Assembly: GCA_946122785.1 (NCBI GenBank)
Contig: CAMGYJ010000002.1
Location: 44,170,495 to 44,234,494, forward strand
From: Linum tenue
Lineage: Eukaryota; Streptophyta; Magnoliopsida; Malpighiales; Linaceae
DNA length: 64,000 nucleotides
Reading direction: 5' to 3'
The stretch's first letter is position 1. Each line of letters begins with the position of its first letter. This document shows, piece after piece, positions 11,586-24,249 of this stretch. The notes beneath the pieces were generated by a model. It was not told the DNA's origin and searched no databases. It saw only the letters and a program-made list of their open reading frames with translations. Made by a program: the position numbers and the translations under genes.

Positions 11586-13261
11586 CATGGTAAAGGAAAC
11601 TAGATCGTACCGGCCGGTTGAACCGGTAAAACCGGAAACCCGAGCTCGGGCGACACGGTACCATGTGTGTAGACAGAATTTCGCACCGGCCGGTAAAACC
11701 GGTTTAAACGGTTTAAACCGAAATGCCGCCCGGTTTTGGTCTAACCGGAGGCAGGCTATTGGGAAGCGACGCCGTCGTTTTGGAACAAAAAAAAAACGAG
11801 CTTCCAAACCCTAATGGCCTAATCTCTAACGCAAATCGAACCAAAGTACCAAACACACACAGTCGCCGCTCCTCCTCTTCTTCTTCCCAGTTCGAAATCC
11901 TCTTATTCTTCTTCCGTTCAAACCGTCGCTCCTCCTCTTCTCCAGTTCTCCTTTGGCGACCGGCGACCAGGAACTGCCGAGAGCAACTCGACTTAGCGAC
12001 CGGCTGCGAGGCGACCCGCCTCGATCGGTCGATCCCTGCTTTGCTCCGCTCCACCCACCGCGGCACCGCCGACCTGATCTGCTCCGTTGCTCCTCTCCGC
12101 CAGTCCGTCGTTCCGTTGCTCCTCTCCAGCCTCCGCCGCTTCTCTCCGCCGCTCCGTTTCTCCTCTCCGACCTCTCCTCCACTGCTCCGCTTCTGCATTG
12201 ACTGTTGACTGGCTCCCCTGCCTTTGTTAGTTGAGGAAATGCGTATCTGTTGGATTGAATTGCTTGTAGTTTGCAGGACATCTCCCTGTCATTATAGCAA
12301 TCGGCAACTTGGTTGGATTCTCTATAGCAATGTAGCAGATTTCATAGGAAGAGTTTGCATCTTCCAAAATAAATATTTGGTGGATTTGAAATGATTGGTT
12401 CTTGCAATAAATATTTGGTGGATTTGAACTATGATTATGGGCTTTCCTTTACTATTGAATTGAATTATTTTATGTTTTCTACTTTGATTAGGGAGTATTA
12501 TAACAAGAACAAAAAAGAATCATATGATCCCATAAGCCTTGAAAGCATTGATTCTACTGTTACTAGTCACTGGTTGTCACAAGGGGAAGAAGGTTCATCT
12601 TCTAGGGAAAAGGAATTGGATATTGACAAGCTGGATCGAGCATTAGAAGAGGAAGGTTTGTTTGTAAATCAATTATGTATGATATGAATTCTAATACTAA
12701 TAATTGATAATAATTCTTACTTGTTTTCTCTTGTATTGTAGTTGGTGTTGAAGAAGATGAAGGGGACGACTTGCAGAATGTAGACTTATCTACATTTGGT
12801 GTTGTTTGACGATATGAAACGTTGTTTGTGAACATTGTAGTGCTTGCTAGTTTGTGCCTTTGTGGTAGTTGTGAACTTGTGGTTTGAGAATGTTGTTTGG
12901 TTTGATAATGTTGTTTGAACTTGTGGTGTAAGAATGTTGTTTGGTTGTTTTGTACTCGATCGTAAACATGCATTTGAACGATTATTTAGTTAATTCAATA
13001 ATGTTGCAGTTTGTTGAATTTTATATTACATATGCTTATTTAGTTTATTCAGGTTTGTTATCCGGTATATTCCGATTTTATTCCGGTATTATTCCGAAAC
13101 GGTATCCCGAATCTGCCGGTACGGTTTTTTAACAAAAAAATATTATTTAATTACAAAAACGGTATTTTGCCGGTACACAACAATTGAACCACGGTAATAC
13201 CACAAAATACCCTACCACTGGCGGAGCCGGTATGACTTCCGGTACGGTTTCCTCTACCATA
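11586..13261 (+). mobile_element. Internally deleted hAT-like element with CCGG-rich ends
   Basis: The left end CATGGTAAAGGAAAC and the right end, on the other strand TATGGTAGAGGAAAC, are inverted repeats. GTTCAAAG flanks both sides (11578-11585 and 13262-13269). The A before it also matches, so 8 bp (hAT) or 9 bp (Mutator-like) are both possible. The internal transposase tail argues for hAT. Subterminal CCGGT motifs are dense at both ends. The 5' part (about 11,760-12,230) is a GC-rich, CT-rich leader like a 5' UTR. Confidence 0.72.
12492..12809 (+). pseudogene. C-terminal tail of a hAT transposase
   Basis: Two exons, 12492-12655 and 12742-12809, have AG/GT borders and a compatible phase, ending at TGA. 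They read EYYNKNKKESYDPISLESID, a Trp (SHWLSQGEEG) and an acidic tail (VGVEEDEGDD). DPISL(D/E)xID followed by an acidic W-containing tail is the C-terminus of plant hAT proteins after the dimerisation domain. BED finger, catalytic core and dimerisation domain are missing, so the element cannot supply its own transposase. Confidence 0.6.
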
Positions 13262-13501
13262 GTTCAAAGACGACAAAATTCCTTTTATTATGTTCCAATT
13301 TTCAAACAAAAATTATATTATCTTATTCAACTGATGCAGGGATCTGGTTGATATAGCAACACGATGATTGTCACAAGGTAGAAAGTGCAGAATTTAGGAT
13401 GTGATGATGCTTTCTCAAATCCACGAAGTTTAACTAAAATTGCAAAATGACAGAAATTGGTTTCCCATGATTCTTTCTCAAACACAGATGTTAAAATTAA
13501 G
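13262..13501. other. Short unique stretch between two elements
   Basis: This is AT-rich and non-coding. It includes one target-duplication copy of each neighbouring element, at its left and right ends. Confidence 0.5.
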
Positions 13502-14566
13502 GACTTTGCTACGGTGACATGCATGTCATGGTGACATGCACTTTTCGGTCGACCTCATATAGGATCAGGTCGACCTAATCAGTTGTTTCAGTGTACAAAC
13601 AGTTTCATGGTGCTACTTTGGAGATTCATATCTTACAATTGGCTAGATGGAAATTGGAGATTAAAGGCTTGTTTTGAAGCTGAAGTGTCCCTCTACACAT
13701 TAAAGTACTTGGGAGCTCAATAGAAAGTCCAGAAGACCATTTTTGAACCTGACCAAAAGGCTATGCCAAAACTGGGAAACTGCCTGAAAATGGCTAAGTC
13801 TGGCAACGTGTTTGTCAAGCCTACTTTGGAGCTCAATTTGACAAGCATGGATGCGAGTCAAGTCCAGGGGCCTTTACCATGTTAAATTACGTATTTTTTT
13901 ATACAAAGGCAAGCCATTGAATGAAAGATTGAATATATTTAAGGCTTCAAACAAAAGGCTCGAAGTTGCTAGGAAGGCTGTTTTTCTGGCAGCTTGCTTG
14001 TGCTCGAAGTCTGCCAGAAAAACAGCCTTCGTAGCAACTTCGACCCTTTTGTTTGAAGCCTTAAAGATATCCAATCTTTCATCCAATTCCTTGAATTTGT
14101 ATAAAAACATACCTAATTTAACGTGGTAGATGCTCCTGGACTCGACTCGCATTCATGCTTCTCGAATTGAGCTAAAAAATAGGCTTCACAAACACGTTTC
14201 CAGACTTAGCCATTTCTAGGCAGTTTCCCAGTTTTGGCATAGCCTTTTGATGAGGTTCAAAAATGGTCTTCTGGACTTCCTATTGAGCTCTCAATCACTT
14301 CAATATGTAGAGGGACACTCCAGCTTCAAAACAAGTCATTAGTCTTCAATTTCCATCTAGCCAATTGTATGATATGAATATCCAAAGTAGGCACCATGAA
14401 CTGTTTTTACACTGAAACAACATATTAGGTCGACCGAATCCTAAATGAGGTCGACCGGATCCAATATGAGGTCGACCGAATTCTATGTAAGGTCGACCTA
14501 ATCCTAACTGAGGTCGACCGGAAAGTGCAAGTCACCGTGACATGCATGTCACCGTAGGCACACCCT
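13502..14566. mobile_element. 1.06-kb foldback element, nearly all inverted repeat (Mutator-like)
   Basis: The two halves are reverse complements over about 500 bp each, meeting near 14,005. Outer ends read GACTTTGCTACGGTGACATG on the left and GGGTGTGCCTACGGTGACAT on the other strand at the right. AAAATTAAG (9 bp, plus a shared T) flanks both sides at 13493-13501 and 14567-14575, the duplication size of Mutator-like elements. GGTCGACC motifs repeat near the ends and are more numerous on the right arm. No protein is encoded: the two near-identical 92-residue ORFs on opposite strands are produced by the palindrome. Confidence 0.82.
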
Positions 14567-14575
14567 AAAATTAAG

Positions 14576-15299
14576 CATATATATATTGAAGCCAACGATC
14601 TAAATCCCAACATTGAAGTTAGTTTGGTGGTTCCTCAAAACCAAAAAAATGAAAAATCCATTTAGTAGTTCCATATACAAAAACAACTATCATCTTCATT
14701 TCATTACTGGCACAATTTTCTTTCTTCAAGAAAAAAGCTCGAGCTTTTATAGAAAGGTTTCCAAATGAAAAAGAATACTAATGAAAACCCAACGTAAAGA
14801 GAGCATAGTGGAACTTCTGAACTCGATAAAGAAAGCAAGGATCCTTAGCAATCAAACTGATCGACATGGGAAATTACCTGACACTAACACCAGCAGGAAA
14901 AAAACGAAAGGAAAGTTTGAGTAGAGTAAATCCAAGGCTGGACAAACCGGCGGTTTTTTGTTCCTCTTCCCAGATTTTATGTTGTTCCAATCATCTGGCT
15001 TGCATCCTTGTGGAAAACTCGATCAAATCCAGAGTTTATTTCAGTCGTACGGGATCACCAATAGTAAGAAAGGAACAATATTGAACGTTTCATCATTTAA
15101 AGAACATGATTCAGACTTCCTTACCAGCTGGAGTTAGAGCACCCACGTTGATAAAAGACTGTCATGGGGATGATGATGAAGGAATCAACTTGTTCAACAC
15201 CCCGGTCCCTCTTCGATAATAAAGCGACAGTGTTTTGGGTGCCTAAAATACAACAAACACATCAGCAACCACCAAGACAAAGACAAACATGATTTCAGG
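14576..15299. other. Unassigned interval left of the large hAT element
   Basis: No convincing ORF. The last 8 bases (ATTTCAGG, 15292-15299) are the left copy of the large hAT element's target duplication. Joined to sequence after 25,110, they read like an intron 3' end (TTTCAG followed by GTTATGAAGGCAGAC), so the element may have inserted at an intron/exon border. Confidence 0.4.
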
Positions 15300-16048
15300 T
15301 AGGATGGCAAAATTACCCATGCCCATTGGGTTTTAAATATCCAACCTATGTGGGTCAGGTCTGAAATCCAAGTCAACTTTAAATGGGTAAAGGCTAATGG
15401 GTCAACACCCATACTCATAATGTTGGGTCCAGTTGGGTTTTACCCATGTATTCCCTCAACCCAAATCCAAACCAAAATAATAAAAAATGAAAAAACCCTT
15501 TGCCTCACTCACTCGTCAATCGTCGTAACTCGTAATCACTATTTCCCAGGTCCAACTCACTCGGCAACATTGTCGTTTCCCTCAACCCTCCGCCGGCGGC
15601 GACAATGGTGATGACCAAAACCCAAGAATCGGAGACGGCGATCGGAGAGCGGACCTGAAGCTGGCTTCTCTTGCCTCACGAATCGGACACGGAAGCGCCG
15701 CGCCACGTTTCAGATTCCGCTGGGAGATTGAAGCGAGTGAACTGGGATTGCTTCATCTTCCACAGAGTGAACTGGGATTCCAACCAGCTTCAGGTATGCT
15801 TCATCTTCCACCGAGTGAACTGGGTATTACTAAACAGAGGAACATGAATTTAAGATGCTGCAAACTGGGATTGCTTGTTCGTTTACATCATGAGTTTTAG
15901 GGAAAATTTTGATTTACGTTTGATAAAAAGAATGCAGGGGAATAAGGGGGGAATTTTCGAAAGAGCAGGTGTAGCTATAGGCTATTCCTTTTCTGTGTTA
16001 ATGTTACTTTACTTTATGTGCTCTTTTTAGGGTTCACCATCAATAGAA

Positions 16049-19000
16049 TGTAACACCCTACCCTGTACGTATTACCTAATCATATTGTTCATACAATTGC
16101 AGCGGAAATAATCTCGGGTGTTGCATTAATTATCAAAATTTATCCAAATAAAATTTCGACATGAATTACTCGCGTAATGGGCTAACAGTTCTTCCATCTA
16201 ATCCTGCAAAATAATTCATCTAAATCCATGCATTCATAGACAAACATATACACTCACTGCCATATGCATTGGCTTTTCATAGCCATAGTCACTGTTTCAT
16301 GTTACACAACTGCATACTATACTAATACATGCCATAATCGTCACAACTTACATAATTACACAAATATACACATATCATCAACTTTCCACACCTGTGGATA
16401 TCTCACACTACATCAGAAGCTAGTATGCACATGAAAAACTTTCTCAAAACCTTTTTACAAAAAGGTGTGGTTCACTGGCCAAAATCCCGAGTAGTAGTCC
16501 AAGCACAGAATAGTGGAAGACCATACCTCATTTTGCCTTCAACTTTTGCTCAGCTCCCACCTATACACCTATCTACTGCTGCTGATGATGATCTGCTTAC
16601 ACAAGGCATAAGCAGAGAAAAAGGATAAAAGAGGGTCAGCTCATAGCTGAGTGAGATAATCATAGCATCGTGAGTTCATAACAGAGCATACCCCTACCAT
16701 ACATCTAGCAAACAAGCCATAGCACTAGGATCAGACCTCAGCCATCCGACATCCCAATAGGCAAAAGACTCAACCACCTTGACTTATGCATATGCATCTT
16801 ATCATGTTTTAATCATAGGCGCCTGGCTACTCCCATGCTAATAACTCTTCCGGGAAACATACCCCACATCCCGTCGGATGTATTCATACATACCCCAACA
16901 TCCCGTCGGATGTGGTCATACATACCCCACACCACTATGGGTGTAGTCATACCCCGACACCGCTCTGGGTGTGGTCATATCTCGTAAGAATTCTTCAGTC
17001 ACCACCACATGAGAGGTGTGACTATCTTACATATCATAATAGAGTAATAGCATAGGGAGCCCTAATTACTATGTAGTTGACCGTGAGACCACAACACTCA
17101 TATTTGGTATCCTTATACATGATTCATATCTCATCTTGCTTAATCATAATTCATTACTTACACATGTACTTGACCCGGCCACAATTGGCTCAACATAGGT
17201 AAATCAGGAGTCGTATAATTGCACTTCCTCGGGATAAACCCTCGTGCAAGTCATCCTCCTTAAACATCATAATATCACCCTGGGGAGTTTATTTCCCCCA
17301 CTTGTGGATCCAAATACAACCATAATATCACATCATGTCAAAACACCTTATCGAACAACCAGGAAGTCATATCCACAGTTAAGCCACAAATGGCAACATG
17401 TATGCAATCATCAACATAAACACGGTCCATATCGGCTAGGGCAAGTCAATAATATCATACAGCAATCCAGGGTTCAACATATAGCACAAAAGTTCATACA
17501 CCCCTAATCATGCCATTCTAGTTCACCTAGATCAATTCTAAGCATCAATATAATTATCGTGATACGACAAACCCGGTATGCCGTGCTAATCCCTCACCAG
17601 TTCTGGTCGTTCAAACACCGGTTTAACCTTCCCGTACTAAAACGTCAATTTCACGAACGAACCCTGAATTAAAATCCGAGACCGTCCTAATATCCCCTGC
17701 AGTATCCCCGTCAATATTAGTTCTAGGCTCCGGGTCAAAATCTCGATAAAAACACATCAAACCCTGGCCGGAGCTAAATTCAGCGATTAGGACCCCGACC
17801 TAAATAATTGCCGAAATTCAGGGATTAGAACTAGAGGATTGATTACCTCGCTGCAGGAAGCTCGTATATGAAATTTGGGCTCATTCCGGCTTCCGGATAC
17901 TCCGAAACCCTAATTTGGCTTATCGGGAATTCAAGAAATTCCTGAACCAAAAACTCGTTTTAAAGCTCTAAATCGATAAATCACGATGTATAGATGAATT
18001 AGGCATTACTTACGGGATTTTTGGATCACTTATGCTCAAGAATCGAGCCTGGAAATTTTCCCCCCGACGTTCCCCTGTATCGCACCCTCTCGGTTTCCTC
18101 TCGGTGCAGAAATGGAAAGAGATGATGATGTGGGAATTAATTATATATATATATAATTAATATAAAATCAATAAGCGCCGGGCCATATATATATATAAAC
18201 ATTTCCCCTCCCCGTCCATTAATTCCCACATCATCATCTCTTTCCATTTCTGCACCGAGAGGAAACCGAGAGGGTGCGATACAGGGGAACGTCGGGGGGA
18301 AAATTTCCAGGCTCGATTCTTGAGCATAAGTGATCCAAAAATCCCGTAAGTAATGCCTAATTCATCTATACATCGTGATTTATCGATTTAGAGCTTTAAA
18401 ACGAGTTTTTGGTTCAGGAATTTCTTGAATTCCCGATAAGCCAAATTAGGGTTTCGGAGTATCCGGAAGCCGGAATGAGCCCAAATTTCATATACGAGCT
18501 TCCTGCAGCGAGGTAATCAATCCTCTAGTTCTAATCCCTGAATTTCGGCAATTATTTAGGTCGGGGTCCTAATCGCTGAATTTAGCTCCGGCCAGGGTTT
18601 GATGTGTTTTTATCGAGATTTTGACCCGGAGCCTAGAACTAATATTGACGGGGATACTGCAGGGGATATTAGGACGGTCTCGGATTTTAATTCAGGGTTC
18701 GTTCGTGAAATTGACGTTTTAGTACGGGAAGGTTAAACCGGTGTTTGAACGACCAGAACTGGTGAGGGATTAGCACGGCATACCGGGTTTGTCGTATCAC
18801 GATAATTATATTGATGCTTAGAATTGATCTAGGTGAACTAGAATGGCATGATTAGGGGTGTATGAACTTTTGTGCTATATGTTGAACCCTGGATTGCTGT
18901 ATGATATTATTGACTTGCCCTAGCCGATATGGACCGTGTTTATGTTGATGATTGCATACATGTTGCCATTTGTGGCTTAACTGTGGATATGACTTCCTGG

Positions 19001-20429
19001 TTGTTCGATAAGGTGTTTTGACATGATGTGATATTATGGTTGTATTTGGATCCACAAGTGGGGGAAATAAACTCCCCAGGGTGATATTATGATGTTTAAG
19101 GAGGATGACTTGCACGAGGGTTTATCCCGAGGAAGTGCAATTATACGACTCCTGATTTACCTATGTTGAGCCAATTGTGGCCGGGTCAAGTACATGTGTA
19201 AGTAATGAATTATGATTAAGCAAGATGAGATATGAATCATGTATAAGGATACCAAATATGAGTGTTGTGGTCTCACGGTCAACTACATAGTAATTAGGGC
19301 TCCCTATGCTATTACTATATTATGATATGTAAGATAGTCACACCTCTCATGTGGTGGTGACTGAAGAATTCTTACGAGATATGACCACACCCAGAGCGGT
19401 GTCGGGGTATGACTACACCCATAGTGGTGTGGGGTATGTATGACCACATCCGACGGGATGTTGGGGTATGTATGACTACATCCGACGGGATGTGGGGTAT
19501 GTTTCCCGGGAGAGTTATTAGCATGGGAGTAGCCAGGCGCCTATGATTAAAACATGATAAGATGCATATGCATAAGTCAAGGTGGTTGAGTCTTTTGCCT
19601 ATTGGGATGTCGGATGGCTGAGGTCTCATCCTAGTGCTATGGCTTGTTTGCTAGATGTATGGTAGGGGTATGCTCTGTTATGAACTCACGATGCTATGAT
19701 TATCTCACTCAGCTATGAGCTGACCCTCTTTATCCTTTTTCTCTGCTTATGCTATGTGTAAGCAGATCATTAGCCGTAGCAAGTACATAGGTGTGAGCAG
19801 AATGAGGAGTTGAGGCAGAATGAGGTATGGTCTTCAACTATTCTGTGCTTGGATTACTACTCGGGATTTTGGCCAGTGATCCACACCTTTTTGTAAAAAA
19901 GTTTTGAGAACGTTTTTCATGTGCATACTAGCTTCTGATGTAGCGTGAGATATCCACAGGTGTGGAAAGTTGATGATATGTGTATATTGTGTAATTATGT
20001 AAGTTGTGATGATTATAGCATGTATGAGTATAGTATGCAGTTGTGTAACATGAAACTGTGACTATGGCTATGAAAAGCCAATACATATGGCAGTGAGTAT
20101 ATATGTTTGTGATGAATTATTTTGCAGGATAAGTTGCAAGAACTGTTAGCCCATTACGCGAGTAATTCATGTCGAAATTTATTTGGGTAAATGTTGTAAT
20201 TAATGTAACACCCGAGATTATTTCCGCTGCAATTGTATGAACAATATGATTAGGTAATACGCATAGGGTAGGGTGTTACAGCTTGGTATATATATATATA
20301 ATTAATACGTATACTTATTCGATCGATCGATAATCTGATTTTCGCCGAAATACTATCAAAACGCTCGATTTTAAATCGTGAAATTTTCTACCGACAGTAA
20401 TACGATTTTTTTCGAAACGGGATGTTACA
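16049..20429 (-). mobile_element. LTR-like insertion that is internally a giant palindrome
   Basis: Ends are TGTAACACCCTACCC (16049) and GGGATGTTACA (to 20429), with a 5-bp duplication TAGAA at 16044-16048 and 20430-20434, as for an LTR or solo LTR. Bases 16049-18140 and 18219-20280 are inverted copies, about 2.1 kb each and nearly identical, around an AT-rich spacer of about 78 bp. The last 149 bp (20281-20429) are unpaired. Read on the minus strand, this tail ends in the same TATTAATTATATATATA tract found in the spacer. The simplest model is a 2.2-kb LTR (tail plus left arm) with an inverted arm copy inserted at the TA tract. No protein is coded. Confidence 0.78.
16850..16985. repeat. Short tandem motif CATACCCCACATCCCGTCGG in palindrome arm
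   Basis: Four or five imperfect units of about 32 bp, each with an internal short palindrome (CATCCgacGGATG type), occur here and in mirror form at about 19,385-19,505. Each unit could fold into a small hairpin. Confidence 0.6.
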
Positions 20430-20856
20430 TAGAATAAGGAATTGGAAGTGGGAACTAACGATTCCTTTCTTATCTCGCTTGGCCAAATTGGGGTCGTCTT
20501 TATTTTGTTTTCTTTTTCTTTGTCTGGTCTCTGGTGGAAGCTGCATGATACTATTATCAATGTTCTCTTATGATTCTTTGTCTTTCTTCTGTGAAAGCCC
20601 TCATACAATGGATCTTATAGAATCTCTCGCAATGAGGTTGCTTGTTTTAACTGGAAGTTGAGCTTTGTGATTAAGAACTTGTAAGTTGCTGGTTTTAACT
20701 GGATCATTGACTCTGATGACTATGACTACATTTGTGATATTTTCTTGACAGTCTTTCTTCTCCTTAATGTTTTATGTTCTCATTTTGAACTGAAGCATAT
20801 CTGAATGTGAATGTTTGAATGATTGCTTGTTGTTTGCTTGGCTTTTTTAGGGAAAT

Positions 20857-23123
20857 ATGGCTTCAGAAATGAATGATGATAGTCTATCAATGAATCACGA
20901 GAGTAGTAATCAAAACCATCATAGTGTGTCTTCTAGTCGTATGGTATGGTCTTCTAGGAAGCAGTGGTCTGATGTGTGGAAGGAATATGATTGAGTTGTA
21001 ATTAGTGGGCTGAAAAAAAACTGAATGCAAATACTGCCATAAAAAGCGTGCGGCTGAATCCACCTCTGGAACTTCTCATTTGCGCAATCATTTGTTTAAA
21101 TGTCGAGTAAAAAAAGCTAATCCACTCATGGTTGGTGGACTTTTGGGTAGTAAGAAAAGGAAAATTGGTACTGGAAGTTCGAGTCGTGTTGTTTTTGACC
21201 AAGAAACTAGTAGAAGGGACCTTGCTTATATGATTATTCTTCATGAATTTCCTCTATCGGTTGTCGATTATGTTGGGGTTAGGAGGTTTGCGTATTCTCT
21301 TCAACCGTTGTTTCAAATGGTTTGTAGAAATACAATCAAGAGTGATATTTTAAAGATATTCAAAAAGGGAAAGATGAATGTAATGCATGAGTTAGAAAAA
21401 GTCAGCAGTAGGGTGGCGATTACCACTGATATGGGGACTTCGAATAACAGGAAAAGAGGGTTCATGGTAGTAACTGGCCACTTTATTGATGATGCTTGGG
21501 TCCTTCAGAGTAAGATTTTGAGTTTTATCCACGTTCCTTCTCCACATACCAAGGATGTTCTATGTGCTACATTATTGAGTTCTATGACATAATGGAACAT
21601 TGAGAGAAAAATTTCAACAGTGACCGTGGATAATTGCAGTACTAATGATGCTATGATTAGAGCTCTTTTAGGAAAATTGCAAGAAGATACGTTGTTTCTA
21701 AATGGTTCTATATTTCATATGTGATGTGCTGCTCACATTCTCAACCTAATCGTGCAAGATGGGTTGTCTGTCATTGGGGAATGCATTGGGAGAATTCGTG
21801 ACAGTGTTGTGTATTGGACTTCATCTGTTAAGAGAAGACAAAAGTTCAATGATGTGTTAGGCAGACTTACAAATATTGATTGTTCGAGAGAGTTAGTGCT
21901 TGATTGTAAAACTCGTTGGAACTCTACGTATCTTATGATATCAACTGCTTTGATATATAAGGATGTCTTTGATCGTTTGATTGTTAAAGATTCAGATTAT
22001 GTATGTTTTCCAAGTGAAGAGGAATGGGATATGGCATCTGAATTATGTGTGAAGCTAGAGTTGTTTCATGAAGCTACAAAGACATTTTCAGGAACTACTT
22101 ACCCCACGGCTAATACATTTTCCCCTAAGGTTTGCGAGATTAAAATAGCTCTAAACGAGTGGCAGTTGAGTCCAAATGTAACTATTGCAACCATGGCTGA
22201 AGATATGTTGGATAAATTCAATAGGTATTGGGAGGTTATCCATGGAACTTTGGCTGTTGCAGCTATATTGGATCATAGGTTCAAGATGAAGCTATTAGAG
22301 TAGGCCTTTCCCAAGATTTATGTTGGCACATCTACCTTTCATTTTAATAGTATTCGAGACTTCTGTTATGATCTTATGAGTGAGTACTAGACTACAGAAC
22401 CTAGCATGGATTCTTCTTCTTCTTCATCGCCACATCAACATGCAAGTTCTGGGTTTCTTGCCAGCTTTGAATCTTATGTTGGTAGTACTGGATCTAATTG
22501 GAATGTTAAAGAAGAGTTTGACAAATACTTGTGAGATGGTTTGATCCCAAGAAGCAAAGAGTTTGGCATTTTATCTTGGTGGAAAAACCATGGCCTACAA
22601 TATCCAACCTTAAGGTTGATTGCTAAGGACATTCTGGCCATTCCAGTGTCAACAGTTGTCTCCGAATCTGCATTTAGCACAAGTGGAAGATTATTGAACC
22701 CTCATCGTAGCCGCCTTGATGACACGACTGTGGAGGCTCTTATGTGCACCCAGAACTGGCTTAGGAATGAACTTCATGGTAAGAAACAACTTGTTGTTAC
22801 AGTTATTCATTATTTACCTTCTGTGTATGTTGTGGTTGAGTGCATACCTTCTTGGTTTCCCTTTTTGCATCTTTTGACTTCCAACAGATCCATTCCCATA
22901 TGAAACCCACTCATCATATAGACTCTTTTTGTTGCTTCTTCACTGTTTCATGTAATGATGTGGCTTCCACATATTATGCTGCTTTGTTGACTTAATGGGG
23001 GATGTTGGCTGTCATTTTGCAGGTGTGGCCATCTTCTCTTCAGACGTTGATGGTTCGACTCAAACCATATTCTGTGAGAATGATGGCGGTGATGATGAAA
23101 AAGTTATGGAATATGAGGACTGA
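20857..23123 (+). pseudogene. BED-finger hAT transposase (RICESLEEPER/DAYSLEEPER-like), decayed
   Basis: hAT transposases bind the element ends and cut them with a DDE-type RNase H fold. ATG 20857 follows an intron-like TTTTTTAG. Domains in order: BED finger (WKEYD, CKYC, HLRNHLFKC), catalytic core (ITTDMGTS with the first Asp, TVDNCSTND with the second), CAAHILNLIVQDGL, the helical insert region (CKTRWNSTY), and the dimerisation domain (VSTVVSESAFSTSGRLLNPH). An intron (22779-23022) precedes the acidic tail ending at TGA 23121. Damage: TGA 20992, a one-base frameshift in the A8 run near 21013, and stops at 21590, 21722, 22301, 22388 and 22532. DMGTS replaces the usual D-W-TS. It cannot be active. 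Confidence 0.88.
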
Positions 23124-23626
23124 GAAAGAATCTGGGAGTTTGTATCTGAAGTTATCTATCTAAGTTATTATTAGGGTAGTTGTTTTCTATGAAAGATGCT
23201 GCACTTTTCTGAAGCACAAACTGGTAATCTTAGGTATTATGGATGCTGTTGGTTGTCAGTGACGTGAGTGGCATGGATGGATATTGTGGTTTACTTGTGG
23301 TTTACATTAGGATTTGTGGTTACTTGATACAAGCTGATGAGGTAATTACATTTATCCTATTTATTGCATACTGGTGGTTAGACAAAGAGGGAAATTAGCA
23401 TGTGTTTGTGCTGTTTGCAAAAGGGGATCTCCCACTATTGATAGCTGGACAGTTTGAGCAGGTCAAGTTAGCATGTGCATGAGAAGCAGATGAATATGTT
23501 GCTTCTGTAACTTTGCAAGTGTTGGAGGGGAGGGTAGCTCTTGTCAACTATTAGTGCTGGCACTCTCTCTTGCCTAACTTCCTCCCCAACCCAACTGCTC
23601 TGCCTTTCTCCCCTGTTCGTCGTCGC

Positions 23627-24230
23627 ATGAGCTTCGGTTTAAAATCAGCCATGGCGGAGCAGCTCAAACAACCCAACACCATCACCAGCAGAAGGGGGTT
23701 CTACGTCAAGATGAGGCTAAACGGGAAGCAAAACCAGCTGCTGGAGAAGAAGAATCCTTATTTCAGATTCTACAAATGGATCCTCTGGCTCTCCCTTTCT
23801 CTCTATTTCCTCACCTCCTTCTTCATTATCCACAAGCCCATCCCTCTTTCCAAAACCCACTTCTCCAAATCCCCTTCTACTGTCGCTTCCCGCGCCCTCT
23901 TCGAGTCTTCCTCCTCTGCCTCCACCAATTCGTCGTCTTTACCGCCCAAGAAGAAGAAACAGAGCCGGAGACATTTATTGAAAGATTTGAAGATATTCAT
24001 CTACGATTTGCCTCCGAAATACAACTCTGATTGGCTCGCCAACGAGCGGTGCATCAACCATCTCTTCGCCTTCGAGGTAGCCATTCACAGGGCGATTGCT
24101 AACGACGACGATGTCAGGACCTACGACCCCGTATGAGGCCGATTTATTCTTCGTCCCTGTTTACGTCGCCTGCAATTTCAGCATCGTCAATGGCTTCCCG
24201 GCGATTAGTCACTCCAGGACGCTGATTTAT
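23627..24230 (+). pseudogene. Captured 5' part of an exostosin-family glycosyltransferase (FRA8/IRX7-like)
   Basis: Family members are Golgi type II membrane proteins; FRA8/IRX7 acts in xylan synthesis. The fragment begins with a plausible start (ATG at 23627 or 23651), a cytosolic stretch (SRRGFYVKMRL), a membrane anchor (WILWLSLSLYFLTSFFI), a Ser-rich stem and then the catalytic start (LKIFIYDLPPKYNSDWL, CINHLFAFEVAIHRAI). An extra base after DVRTYDP gives a stop at 24134. The other frame continues with EADLFFVPVYVACNFS and NGFPAISHSRTLI, then homology ends near 24,230. There is no intron in the copied part. It lies inside the hAT element, between transposase and right end, so it is probably a captured host fragment. 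The choice of FRA8 over other exostosins is tentative. Confidence 0.72.
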
Positions 24231-24249
24231 TCTCGTGTGATTCGTTAAA

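Noticed and set aside
11713..12281. Several 150-160 residue ORFs on both strands
   Set aside because: Low-complexity Arg/Ser/Glu translations of a GC-rich, CT-rich leader inside a hAT-like element.
13851..14152. Two near-identical 92-residue ORFs on opposite strands
   Set aside because: They result from the palindromic centre of the foldback element; the identical reading on both strands needs no protein function.
17244..19115. Identical 87-residue ORFs at 17244-17507 (+) and 18852-19115 (-)
   Set aside because: These are mirror copies in the arms of the 4.4-kb palindrome and show no domain or codon bias.
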